Below are positions 7,710 to 16,988 of a stretch of DNA of 64,000 nt, in pieces; the stretch's first letter is position 1; every line of letters begins with the position of its first letter. Made by a program: the position numbers and the translations under genes. This stretch comes from Salmonella bongori NCTC 12419 (GTDB lineage: Bacteria; Pseudomonadota; Gammaproteobacteria; Enterobacterales; Enterobacteriaceae), in NCBI RefSeq assembly GCF_000252995.1, contig NC_015761.1:682001-746000 (forward strand), written 5' to 3'. The notes below the pieces were generated by a model that saw only the letters and a list, made by a program, of their open reading frames with translations, searched no databases and had not been told where the DNA came from.

Positions 7710-9088
7710 CTCAGCTTAACTGTTTTAAATCCTACGATATTCGCGGCGAATTGGGTGAAGAACTGAATGACGATATAGCCTACCGAATTGGCCGTGCCTA
7801 TGGCGAGTTACTGAAACCACGCCAGGTCGTCGTGGGAGGCGACGTGCGATTGACCAGCGAGCCCCTGAAGCAGGCGTTAGCCAATGGATTGATGGATGCA
7901 GGTAGCGATGTGCTGGATATCGGTCTGAGCGGTACCGAAGAGATTTATTTTGCCACTTTCTACCTGGGCTTGGATGGCGGCATTGAGGTGACGGCCAGTC
8001 ACAACCCGCTGAATTATAACGGGATGAAGTTGGTTCGGGAGAACGCGAAACCCATCAGTGGTGATACCGGATTGCGTGATATCCAGCGTTTAGTTGAGAA
8101 GAACTGCTTTGCGCCAGTGGATGCATCCCGCCGCGGTACGCTGCGACAGATCTCTATCCTGCGGGAATATGTTGACCACTTAATGGGCTATGTGAACCTG
8201 GCGAATTTCACCTGTCCGCTGAAACTGGTAGTGAATTCCGGTAATGGCGTAGCGGGACATGTTATTGACGAGGTAGAAAAACGCTTTGCCGCGGCGGGCG
8301 CACCGGTGACCTTTGTAAAGGTACATCACCAGCCGGATGGTAGCTTCCCTAATGGTATTCCTAACCCGCTACTGCCGGAGCGTCGGCAGGACACCGCCGA
8401 TGCGGTGCGAGAACATGGGGCGGATATGGGGATCGCCTTTGACGGAGATTTCGATCGTTGTTTTATGTTCGATAACGATGGGGCATTTATCGAAGGTTAT
8501 TACATTGTCGGCTTGCTAGCGGAGTCATTCCTGCAGAAACAACCCGGGGCAAAAATTATTCATGATCCGCGCCTGACATGGAACACGGTAGATATCGTGA
8601 CGCGCTGCGGGGGCACGTCGGTGATGTCAAAAACAGGACATGCGTTTATCAAAGAGCGCATGCGTCAGGAAGATGCGATTTACGGGGGAGAGATGAGTGC
8701 GCACCACTACTTCCGAGATTTTGCGTACTGCGACAGCGGGATGATCCCCTGGCTGCTGATAGCGGAGCTGTTATGCCTGAAGGCGAGTACGTTAAAGGCG
8801 CTGGTGGCAGACCGTCAGGCGGCGTTCCCGGCGTCGGGAGAGATTAATCGTCGGCTGGGTGATGCGACAGCAGCTATATCGCGTATCCGCAAGCATTATG
8901 AACCGGAGGCGGTGAACGTGGATACGACGGACGGCATCAGTATTGAATATACGGACTGGCGTTTTAACCTGCGCTGCTCGAATACTGAGCCTTTGGTGCG
9001 CCTTAATGTGGAGTCGAAGGCGGCTCCTGCGCTGATGCATGAGAAGACGGCTGAGTTGCTCAATATGTTAAAAGAGGAAACGCTGTGA
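7706..9088 (+). CDS. manB: Phosphomannomutase
   Basis: ManB interconverts mannose 6-phosphate and mannose 1-phosphate, feeding ManC. The 460-residue protein has the alpha-D-phosphohexomutase markers: active-site serine loop TASHNPLNYNGMK (about residue 97), the metal-binding DGDFDRC, the sugar-binding GEMSAHHYF, and the phosphate-binding RCSNTEPLVRLN near the end. It overlaps manC by ATGA and the exporter gene wzm by four bases, so all three are coupled. It is one of at least two copies expected in such a genome, since colanic-acid loci also carry manB (cpsG). Confidence 0.96.
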   Translation: MTQLNCFKSYDIRGELGEELNDDIAYRIGRAYGELLKPRQVVVGGDVRLTSEPLKQALANGLMDAGSDVLDIGLSGTEEIYFATFYLGLDGGIEVTASHNPLNYNGMKLVRENAKPISGDTGLRDIQRLVEKNCFAPVDASRRGTLRQISILREYVDHLMGYVNLANFTCPLKLVVNSGNGVAGHVIDEVEKRFAAAGAPVTFVKVHHQPDGSFPNGIPNPLLPERRQDTADAVREHGADMGIAFDGDFDRCFMFDNDGAFIEGYYIVGLLAESFLQKQPGAKIIHDPRLTWNTVDIVTRCGGTSVMSKTGHAFIKERMRQEDAIYGGEMSAHHYFRDFAYCDSGMIPWLLIAELLCLKASTLKALVADRQAAFPASGEINRRLGDATAAISRIRKHYEPEAVNVDTTDGISIEYTDWRFNLRCSNTEPLVRLNVESKAAPALMHEKTAELLNMLKEETL

Positions 9089-9879
9089 GTCCGATGTTTT
9101 CAGCGGTTTATCGTTATCGTGGTTTTATTATTGATAGTGTGAAGCGGGACTTTCAGTCTCGTTATCAAACCAGCTTTTTAGGCGTGGCGTGGCTTATTTT
9201 ACAACCCGTTGCCATGATTTCCGTGTATACGCTTATTTTTTCAGAACTCATGCGTACACGTTTAGCCGGTATGGAAGGCCCCTTTGCCTATAGCATCTAT
9301 TTATGTTCGGGTGTACTAACCTGGGGCTTTTTTACTGAAATGCTGAATAATCTGGTCAACATATTTTTGACCAACGCGAATATTCTTAAAAAGATGAGCT
9401 TTCCACGTATTTGCTTACCCATCATCATTACTGCCTCAGCCTTTATTAATTTCTTAATTATATTTGGTTTGTTTGTTGCGTTTTTACTGATGACCGGTAA
9501 TTTTCCTGGGTGGATCTTTTTTGACATTATTCCTGTACTGATAATCCAGACCCTGTTCACTCTCGGACTGGGGATTATCCTGGGAGTACTGAACGTTTTT
9601 GTCCGCGATGTTGGGCAATTCGTGAATATTCTGCTGCAATTCTGGTTCTGGTTTACACCTATTGTTTATGTCTCAAAAACTCTGCCGGAATGGGTATCAG
9701 GTCTTTTAACCTATAACCCGATGGCGTCGATTATTAGCGCATATCAGAAAGTTATTCTCTACCAACAACATCCTGACTGGATGACGCTTTTTCCGGTTAC
9801 CATTGTGTCCCTTATTTTGTTTTTATTTGCCTGGCGATTATTTAAAAAACATTCTGCTGATATTGTGGACGAGATTTAA
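9085..9879 (+). CDS. wzm: Polysaccharide ABC exporter, membrane subunit
   Basis: Wzm is the transmembrane half of the ABC-2 type transporter that moves lipid-linked O-polysaccharide across the inner membrane. The 264-residue protein starts with an interface helix (FIIDSVKRDFQSRYQTSFLGVAWLILQPVAM, a typical ABC-2 opening) and shows about six hydrophobic spans; the motif FVRDVGQFVNILLQFWFWFTPIVY is standard for the family. The GTG start overlaps manB, and the ATP-binding subunit follows after two bases. Its pairing with a long Wzt and WbdD says the substrate is a chain finished by a non-reducing-end cap. Confidence 0.95.
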   Translation: MSPMFSAVYRYRGFIIDSVKRDFQSRYQTSFLGVAWLILQPVAMISVYTLIFSELMRTRLAGMEGPFAYSIYLCSGVLTWGFFTEMLNNLVNIFLTNANILKKMSFPRICLPIIITASAFINFLIIFGLFVAFLLMTGNFPGWIFFDIIPVLIIQTLFTLGLGIILGVLNVFVRDVGQFVNILLQFWFWFTPIVYVSKTLPEWVSGLLTYNPMASIISAYQKVILYQQHPDWMTLFPVTIVSLILFLFAWRLFKKHSADIVDEI

Positions 9880-9881
9880 AT

Positions 9882-11177
9882 ATGAGTATTAAAGTTCAGA
9901 GCGTCGGCAAGGCGTATAAATACTATTCATCAAAATGGGATCGGGTGATTGAAAAGTTACTGCCAGGAGATAAAACGTGGCATAGTAAAAAATGGGTCCT
10001 GAAAAATATTAGTTTCACTATAGAGCCTGGAGAATCTGTTGGTATTGTTGGCGTAAATGGCGCAGGTAAAAGTACGCTGTTGAAATTGCTCACTGGCACT
10101 ACGCAACCATCTAAGGGGTCCATTAATATTCGGGGAAGAGTTGCGGCGCTTCTTGAATTAGGTATGGGGTTCCATCCTGACTTTACTGGTACTCAGAACG
10201 TCTATATGTCCGGATTGATGATGGGGTTAAACCGTGAAGACATTGAGCGTTTAATGCCGGAAATTGAAGCTTTTGCCGATATTGGTGATTATATCAGGGA
10301 GCCTGTACGCATCTATTCAAGTGGTATGCTTATGCGCCTTGCCTTTGCCGTCGCCACGGCTGCGCGCCCGGATATATTGATCGTTGATGAAGCACTTTCT
10401 GTGGGGGATTCGCGTTTCCAGGCTAAATGTTACGCCCGTATCGCTGATTTTAAAAAACAGGGGACGACGTTACTGTTGGTTTCGCATAGCGTCGGCGATA
10501 TTGTTAAACACTGTGATCGCGCCATCTTCCTGAAAGAGGGGGATATTTGTATGGACGGCGCGGCACGCGATGTAACTAACCGCTACCTTGACGAGTTATT
10601 CGGTAAGCCTGATAAAAGCCCGTCCAGCCGGACAAAACATAAAGAAGAGGAAAACGACCCGACGATCAATATGTCTCCGGAAGAGACCGCCGATATTTAT
10701 CATACTCGTCCGGGATACAGGCCGGAAGAATATCGCTGGGGGCAGGGGGGGGCGAAGATCGTCGATTACTGTATTCAAAGCAATGGCGAAGCTTTCCCTC
10801 CGTCACTTATCAGCGCTCAGCAGACTGATTTTATAATGAAAGTCGTTTTTGAACACGATTTCGACTGTGTAGTACCGGGGTTATTAATCAAAACATTGGA
10901 TGGATTGTTTCTGTACGGCACAAATTCTTTTCTTGCCACTGAAGGACGCGAAACTATTTCCGTATCCCGCGGTGATGTCCGGGTATTTAAATTCAGCCTT
11001 CCGATCAACTTAAACAGTAGTGATTATTTGCTCTCATTCGGTATTTCCGAAGGGAATCCGCAAACCGATATGACCCCGCTCGACAGGCGCTATGACTCCA
11101 TCATATTACATGTCACCAGAAATATGGATTTCTGGGGAGTTATCGACCTTAAAGCAACATTTAATAGCTACCCATAA
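9882..11177 (+). CDS. wzt: Polysaccharide ABC exporter, ATPase with C-terminal substrate-recognition domain
   Basis: Residues 1-240 are an ABC ATPase: Walker A GVNGAGKST (57-65), signature YSSGMLMRLAF (about 144-154), Walker B DILIVDEAL (about 168), and a switch histidine (LLVSHSVGD). After a linker rich in charged residues, residues about 280-431 form a separate beta-rich domain. At 431 residues this is the long form found in E. coli O8/O9/O9a, where that domain binds the capped chain terminus and couples export to termination. That this copy recognises a methylphosphate cap is inferred from the adjacent wbdD. It lies two bases after wzm. Confidence 0.95.
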   Translation: MSIKVQSVGKAYKYYSSKWDRVIEKLLPGDKTWHSKKWVLKNISFTIEPGESVGIVGVNGAGKSTLLKLLTGTTQPSKGSINIRGRVAALLELGMGFHPDFTGTQNVYMSGLMMGLNREDIERLMPEIEAFADIGDYIREPVRIYSSGMLMRLAFAVATAARPDILIVDEALSVGDSRFQAKCYARIADFKKQGTTLLLVSHSVGDIVKHCDRAIFLKEGDICMDGAARDVTNRYLDELFGKPDKSPSSRTKHKEEENDPTINMSPEETADIYHTRPGYRPEEYRWGQGGAKIVDYCIQSNGEAFPPSLISAQQTDFIMKVVFEHDFDCVVPGLLIKTLDGLFLYGTNSFLATEGRETISVSRGDVRVFKFSLPINLNSSDYLLSFGISEGNPQTDMTPLDRRYDSIILHVTRNMDFWGVIDLKATFNSYP

Positions 11178-11195
11178 AGTTGAGATTATAATGAC

Positions 11196-13253
11196 ATGAC
11201 TACTCACTTAGCTAAATTAGTTAGCGAACTCCCTGAAATTTATCAGACAATTTTTGGTCATCCTGAATGGGATGGCGAAGCTGCGCGTGATTGTAATGAA
11301 AGACTGGGGCTGATTACTCAGCAGTACGGCTATTTATCACGTGAACTCGGGCGTCCATTGCGGGTGCTCGATCTTGGTTGTGCTCAGGGCTTCTTTAGTT
11401 TTAGCCTCGCCGCCAGGGGGGCAAGCGTTGTCGGCGTAGATTTTCAACAAGAGAATATTCATGTTTGCCAGGCGCTGGCGGATGAGAATCCGGATCTGGA
11501 TGTCTCTTTCCGGATTGGACGAATTGAAGATACTATCGAGGCGCTAAAAGCAGACCAGTTTGATCTTGCTATTGGCTTGAGTGTTTTCCACCATATTGTG
11601 CACCTTCATGGCGTGACAAAGGTTAAACGGTTACTGTCGCACCTGGCTAGCTGCACACAAGCGATGATCCTTGAATTAGCAGTAAAAGAAGAGCCATTGT
11701 TCTGGCGTTTTTCTCAGCCACAGGATCCTCGTGAATTGATTGAACAATGCGCGTTTTACCGCTTGATTGGGCAATTTAATACTCATCTTTCTCTCGTTCC
11801 GCGACCTATGTACCTGATAAGCAATACACGTGTGATCCTGGAGGATTTCAACCAGCCATTTGAACGCTGGCAGGATCACCCCTATTCAGGAGCCGGTTTT
11901 GCGCATAAGAAGAGCCGACGTTACTATTTTGGCGAAAATTATGTCTGTAAGGTTTTCTATTATAGCCCTCCTAACAATTTATTAACCGATGAAGAGGGAC
12001 AACGTAATCGGGAAGAATTAAGTAACGAAGCGGAAATACTTACCCATCCGCCGCGAGAATTTAAAACACCTGCATTGTTGGCATATGGCAATAATGATCA
12101 CTTTGGCTGGCTGGTAATGGAAAAATTATCAGGTCGTCTGTTAAGTGATATGCTGAGAGCAGGTGAAGCCCTCGATCGTGAAAAAATTTTACAATCGTTG
12201 CTCGTGGAGCTGGTTAAACTGGAAAAACAAGGGTTGTGGCATGATGATATCCGTCTCTGGAATATCATGGTCGACGACCAGCAAAAAGCCTCCCTGATTG
12301 ACTTTGGATCTATTGTTAACATTCCGCGAGACTGTAGCTGGCCGCTAAATATTTTTCAGTCCTTCTTTATTTTCGTTAATGAATTGTTTGATGAGCAGCG
12401 AAGCTGGAAGCAATTATGGCGTTCCGCACCGATACATCCCTTTAATTTACCGCAGCCATGGTCGAATTGGTTATATGCTGTATGGCAAAAACCGGTTAAT
12501 GCATGGAGCTTTACCCTACTGGAGCAGTTATTTAAAACCAAAGATCGCCTTCCAGTGCCGGAAAGTAATATCAGCGCCATTGAGCAATGGATTGTTGCTC
12601 AGGAGACAGTATTACTGGAAAATCAAACCCGCCAGCGTGATGAAGCCGCGCATCGTGAACAACTGAGCCAGCAGCTATATCAACTTAATACGCAAGTGAG
12701 CCAGCTTCAGCAAGATATGGTAGCGCTGGCACAGGCAAGGACAGAATCTGAGACGTTTGTCGCGCCTGAAACTGGGCCCGAATCGTTGCCGACTGAGATC
12801 GCTACATTACAGGAGCAGTTGGCGGCTGCCCACCGAGAAATTGATCATTTAAGTAATATAAACAATGAGCTGTGCCATGAAATAGCCAAAATTCATCACA
12901 GCCGCTCATGGCGGATGACCCGGGGTTACCGTTATGCTGGCCTACAGATTTATTTGCTGCGGCAGTATGGTTTTAGCCTGCGTTGTAAGCATCTGATTAA
13001 ACGATCTCTGCAATTTGTATTTTCGTTCCTGCGTAAACATCCCAACGTGAAGCATAGTGTGGGAAACGCTTTGCACAAACTGGGACTTTATCAGCCTGCA
13101 TACCAGCTTTACCGCCGAATGAATCCGTTACCGGAAAGCCATGAGCAGGCCAATGAACACAAGGCTTCGCACACCGAACTGCAGATACTGCATCCTGAAT
13201 GGTTACCCCCAGCAGTGCATGAAATTTATCTCAAACTAACTAAAAATAAGTAA
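11196..13253 (+). CDS. wbdD: WbdD-type chain-terminating methyltransferase/kinase and chain-length regulator
   Basis: WbdD caps the non-reducing end of polymannose with phosphate and then methyl, stopping elongation, and anchors the polymerase WbdA at the membrane. Residues 1-200 form a SAM methyltransferase (LDLGCAQGF, 58-66). Residues about 240-450 are a protein-kinase-like fold with WHDDIRLWN (H349, catalytic D351) and DFG (369-371). Residues about 480-570 are a glutamine-rich coiled coil, the molecular ruler in O9a. A C-terminal RSWRMTRGYRY segment and amphipathic helices complete it. At 685 residues it is somewhat shorter than O9a WbdD (about 708, from memory). O9-like phosphate/methyl chemistry is inferred, since O8 WbdD only methylates and lacks kinase activity. 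Confidence 0.93.
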   Translation: MTTHLAKLVSELPEIYQTIFGHPEWDGEAARDCNERLGLITQQYGYLSRELGRPLRVLDLGCAQGFFSFSLAARGASVVGVDFQQENIHVCQALADENPDLDVSFRIGRIEDTIEALKADQFDLAIGLSVFHHIVHLHGVTKVKRLLSHLASCTQAMILELAVKEEPLFWRFSQPQDPRELIEQCAFYRLIGQFNTHLSLVPRPMYLISNTRVILEDFNQPFERWQDHPYSGAGFAHKKSRRYYFGENYVCKVFYYSPPNNLLTDEEGQRNREELSNEAEILTHPPREFKTPALLAYGNNDHFGWLVMEKLSGRLLSDMLRAGEALDREKILQSLLVELVKLEKQGLWHDDIRLWNIMVDDQQKASLIDFGSIVNIPRDCSWPLNIFQSFFIFVNELFDEQRSWKQLWRSAPIHPFNLPQPWSNWLYAVWQKPVNAWSFTLLEQLFKTKDRLPVPESNISAIEQWIVAQETVLLENQTRQRDEAAHREQLSQQLYQLNTQVSQLQQDMVALAQARTESETFVAPETGPESLPTEIATLQEQLAAAHREIDHLSNINNELCHEIAKIHHSRSWRMTRGYRYAGLQIYLLRQYGFSLRCKHLIKRSLQFVFSFLRKHPNVKHSVGNALHKLGLYQPAYQLYRRMNPLPESHEQANEHKASHTELQILHPEWLPPAVHEIYLKLTKNK

Positions 13254-13263
13254 GGAGAACGCC

Positions 13264-15786
13264 TTGCACATTTTGATTGATGTCCAGGGATTACAGTCGG
13301 AAAGTAAGTTCCGTGGTATAGGACGCAGTACTCTGGCAATGAGTCGTGCCATTATTCAAAATTCAGGCGATCATCGCGTTAGTATTTTGATAAATGGCAT
13401 GTATCCCATTGACAATATTAATCATGTCAAAAAAGCGTATCGTGATATTTTAACCGATGAGGAGATGTTTATCTTTTCCGCAGTCGGTCCAACCGCCTAT
13501 TGTAATACCGATAATCATGATCGTAGCAAAGCGGCATTTGCTGCAAGAGATATTGCGATCGCGAATATCAATCCTGATATTGTGTACGTCATTAACTTTT
13601 TTGAGGGGCATAGTGATAGTTATTCTATCTCCATACCTGCCGATAATGTGCCGTGGAAAACGGTTTGTGTATGTCATGATTTGATTCCGTTACTGAATAG
13701 AGATTACTATCTTCGTGATCCAAATTTCCGTGAGTTTTATATGAATAAACTGGCGGAGTTCGGGCACGCTGATGCCTTCTTTGCCATTTCTCAATCTGCG
13801 GTGCAGGAGCTTATTGAATATACAAATATCTCCTCATCTCGCATCCATAATATATCTTCTGCGGTTGGCGAAGAGTTTTGTGCTCGGGAGTACTCGGCAG
13901 ACGAGATTTCGGAGCTGAAAAGAAAGCATCATCTTCCTGATGAGTTTATTTTGACACTGGCGATGATCGAGCCGCGGAAAAATATTGAAGCGCTACTCAA
14001 GGCTTATAGCCAGCTACCAAAAACTCTACAGCAGCGTTACCCAATGGTATTGGCATATAAAGTAAATGCGGATGATTTGGAACGTATCTTGTCCCTGGCG
14101 GAAAGTTACGGACTATCCCGTAATCAGCTTATCTTTACCGGTTTTCTGGCTGATGATGATTTGATTGCGCTCTATACGTTGTGCAAGCTGTTTGTATTTC
14201 CATCGCTGCATGAGGGCTTCGGTTTGCCGCCGCTGGAAGCGATGCGCTGCGGGGCCGCGACGCTGGGTTCTAATGTAACCAGCCTGCCGGAAGTTATTGG
14301 CTGGGATGAAGCGATGTTCGATCCGCGGGACGTCAACGATATTCGGCAGTTGATGGAAAAAGCGCTTACCGATGATGCCTTTTTCTCCGCTCTGAAAGCG
14401 CATGCTTTAACGCAGTCGGCGAAATTTTCATGGGCTAATACAGCGAGGCTGGCTATCGACGGTTTTAGTCGGTTACTGAACGAGAAGGAAGACAATGTTT
14501 CTCTCTCTGTTGCTGAAGTTTGCGCTTCCCGGTTTGCAACAATACAAGCAATTGACACCCTGAGCGAGGTTGACCGTATTGGACTGGCCTGGGCAATAGC
14601 GCGTAATAGCTTTAAAAGCCATAAGCGCAAGCTGTTGGTGGATATCTCTGTACTGGTGAAACATGATGCAAAGACCGGCATTCAACGCGTATCGCGCAGT
14701 ATTCTTAGCGAACTGCTGAAGTCTGGTGTCGAGGGGTATGAGGTCAGTGCTGTTTATTACACACCGGGCGAATGCTACCGGTATGCTAATGCCTATCTTT
14801 CCACACATTTTAACGGTGAATTCGGTTCTGATGAGCCCGTGTTATTCAGTAAAGATGATATTCTCCTCGTCACCGATCGGACTGAACATCTGTTCCCGAC
14901 AGGGAGTACGCCAATTGACCATATCCGTTCAGCCGGTGCATTCGTTTGTTTCCTGGTGCATGACATTTTACCCATAAGAAGGCCCGAATGGAGTATTGAA
15001 GGCATTCAACGTGAATTTCCTATTTGGCTGTCCCACCTTGCGGAGCATGCTGACCGACTGATCTGCGTCTCAGCGAGTGTGGCGGAAGACGTAAAGCGCT
15101 GGATTGCCGAAAACGACCACTGGGTAGACGTTAACCCCTTGCTGGAGGTGAGTCATTTTCATCTTGGCGCTGACCTGGATAATAGTCTGCCCACCATGGG
15201 TATGCCGGAAAATGCCGATGAGTTACTGGCAGAAATGGCAGTTGAGCCGTCTTTTATTATGGTTGGCACCATCGAACCAAGGAAGGGACATGCACAAACG
15301 CTGGCCGCTTTTGAGCAACTGTGGCGAAAGGGTAAAAATTATAATCTCTTTATCGTTGGTAAACAGGGGTGGAAGGTTGATGCGTTGTGCGAATGTTTAC
15401 GCCATCATCCGCAACTAAATAAGAGACTGTTCTGGTTACAGAATATTAGTGATGAGTTTTTATCGAAACTGTATGCGCAATCGCGTGCGCTGATTTTCGC
15501 TTCTTTAGGAGAGGGGTTCGGTTTACCGTTGATTGAGGCCGCACAGAAGAAATTACCGGTGATTATTCGCGATATTCCAGTATTTAAAGAAATTGCGCAA
15601 GAGCACGCATTTTATTTTTCCGGAGAATCGCCGGGAAATATTGCAAAAGCTATTGAAGAATGGTTGATTCTTTATCGACAAAATATTCACCCGCGCTCGG
15701 AGAATATTAATTGGCTAACCTGGAAAGAAAGCACTCAATTTCTTCTGAAAAGTTTGCCGATTAGACGATCAGCGGCGGATAAATGA
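13264..15786 (+). CDS. wbdA: WbdA-type polymannose polymerase with two GT4 domains
   Basis: The 840-residue protein has two glycosyltransferase family 4 modules. The first carries HEGFGLPPLEA (E-x7-E at about residue 316); the second carries GEGFGLPLIEA (about 749). A linker near residue 400-480 joins them. In E. coli O9/O9a, WbdA alone builds the repeat by adding alpha-1,2 and alpha-1,3 mannose, and its length is also 840. Translation appears to start at TTG 13264, 11 bases after the wbdD stop and well spaced from AAGGAG at 13252-13257; no ATG fits the N-terminus. O9 and O9a differ by WbdA point changes, so the exact repeat cannot be predicted here. Confidence 0.93.
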   Translation: MHILIDVQGLQSESKFRGIGRSTLAMSRAIIQNSGDHRVSILINGMYPIDNINHVKKAYRDILTDEEMFIFSAVGPTAYCNTDNHDRSKAAFAARDIAIANINPDIVYVINFFEGHSDSYSISIPADNVPWKTVCVCHDLIPLLNRDYYLRDPNFREFYMNKLAEFGHADAFFAISQSAVQELIEYTNISSSRIHNISSAVGEEFCAREYSADEISELKRKHHLPDEFILTLAMIEPRKNIEALLKAYSQLPKTLQQRYPMVLAYKVNADDLERILSLAESYGLSRNQLIFTGFLADDDLIALYTLCKLFVFPSLHEGFGLPPLEAMRCGAATLGSNVTSLPEVIGWDEAMFDPRDVNDIRQLMEKALTDDAFFSALKAHALTQSAKFSWANTARLAIDGFSRLLNEKEDNVSLSVAEVCASRFATIQAIDTLSEVDRIGLAWAIARNSFKSHKRKLLVDISVLVKHDAKTGIQRVSRSILSELLKSGVEGYEVSAVYYTPGECYRYANAYLSTHFNGEFGSDEPVLFSKDDILLVTDRTEHLFPTGSTPIDHIRSAGAFVCFLVHDILPIRRPEWSIEGIQREFPIWLSHLAEHADRLICVSASVAEDVKRWIAENDHWVDVNPLLEVSHFHLGADLDNSLPTMGMPENADELLAEMAVEPSFIMVGTIEPRKGHAQTLAAFEQLWRKGKNYNLFIVGKQGWKVDALCECLRHHPQLNKRLFWLQNISDEFLSKLYAQSRALIFASLGEGFGLPLIEAAQKKLPVIIRDIPVFKEIAQEHAFYFSGESPGNIAKAIEEWLILYRQNIHPRSENINWLTWKESTQFLLKSLPIRRSAADK

Positions 15787-15833
15787 CGCTTGTCAAGCCG
15801 GGTGGTTGATACCGCCCTGACAATGATTTGACT

Positions 15834-16979
15834 ATGAAAATAATATTTGCAACTGAATCAATTAAATATCCATTAACGGGTATCGGACGTTATTCATTTG
15901 AACTGGTCAAGCGTCTTGCTGTCGCCAGTGACATTGAAGAGTTAAAACTTTTTCATGGCACTACATTTATTGAAAAAATTCCCCAGATACAAAATAAATG
16001 GAATAACAAACTTAGCCATCATAATCGCTTTTCAGCTTTTTTACGCCGCCAGTCAGTGTTAATTGAGGCTTACCTTATTATGCATCCACGCCGCCAGGCG
16101 CGAGCATTGCGTGATTATAAAGACTATATTTACCATGGCCCTAACTTTTATCTGCCGCATCGGCTTGAGCGCGCCGTGGCGACATTTCATGATATTTCAA
16201 TATTTACCTGCCCGCAATATCATCCGCAAGCGCGGGTTCGTTATATGGAGAAATCGCTGCGTGAAAGTTTATCTTCGGCAAAAATAATCTTGACGGTTTC
16301 CGAATTTTCTCGTCAGGAAATAATACGCTTGTTTAACTATCCTGCTGAGCGAATTGTTACGACCCCCCTCGCCTGCAGTAGCGATTATATCCCTCGTAGT
16401 TCGAAAGAATGTCAGCCGATATTACAAAAATATCAGCTGGAGTGGCAACGGTACGGACTCTATATTGGCACCATGGAGCCACGAAAAAATATTCGCGGTC
16501 TGCTACAGGCATATCAGTTGTTACCAATGGAAGTGCGTATGCGATATCCATTAATTCTCAGTGGTTATCGTGGCTGGGAAGACGATATTCTTTGGCAGAT
16601 TGTCGAAAAAAGTCAGCGTGAAGGCTGGTTGCGCTATTTAGGTTATATTCCTGATAACCATCTTCCATATTTATACGCGGCAGCCAGAACGTTTATTTAT
16701 CCTTCCTTTTATGAGGGGTTTGGATTGCCTGTGCTTGAAGCTATGTCCTGCGGTATTCCGGTCGTGAGCTCTAATGTCACCTCACTGCCTGAAGTAACAG
16801 GAGACGCGGGATTATTATCCGACCCCAACGACATAGATGCGATAAGCGCTCATATTTTACAAAGCCTGCAGGATGAACAGTGGCGAGACATGGCCATTGC
16901 GCGGGGGGGCGCTCAGGCCCGGCAGTTTTCATGGGAAAACTGCACAGCCCAGACCATCAATGCCTACAAACTAATTTAA
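15834..16979 (+). CDS. wbdB: WbdB-type mannosyltransferase (GT4)
   Basis: A 381-residue GT4 enzyme opening MKIIFATESIKYPLTGIGRYSFEL and carrying YEGFGLPVLEAMSCG near residue 292. In the E. coli polymannose pathway WbdB builds the adaptor by adding alpha-1,3 mannose to the first mannose that WbdC placed on the lipid-linked GlcNAc. I use ATG 15834; a TTG at 15828 is in frame. Its ribosome site is weak, and the 47-base gap after wbdA is the longest inside the operon. Assignment to WbdB rather than WbdC rests on order and sequence resemblance. Confidence 0.92.
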   Translation: MKIIFATESIKYPLTGIGRYSFELVKRLAVASDIEELKLFHGTTFIEKIPQIQNKWNNKLSHHNRFSAFLRRQSVLIEAYLIMHPRRQARALRDYKDYIYHGPNFYLPHRLERAVATFHDISIFTCPQYHPQARVRYMEKSLRESLSSAKIILTVSEFSRQEIIRLFNYPAERIVTTPLACSSDYIPRSSKECQPILQKYQLEWQRYGLYIGTMEPRKNIRGLLQAYQLLPMEVRMRYPLILSGYRGWEDDILWQIVEKSQREGWLRYLGYIPDNHLPYLYAAARTFIYPSFYEGFGLPVLEAMSCGIPVVSSNVTSLPEVTGDAGLLSDPNDIDAISAHILQSLQDEQWRDMAIARGGAQARQFSWENCTAQTINAYKLI

Positions 16980-16988
16980 GGATATACA

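Noticed and set aside
15787..15833. Terminator or promoter in the wbdA-wbdB gap
   Set aside because: GTCA..TGAC ends are complementary, but the stem is poor and has no T-run.
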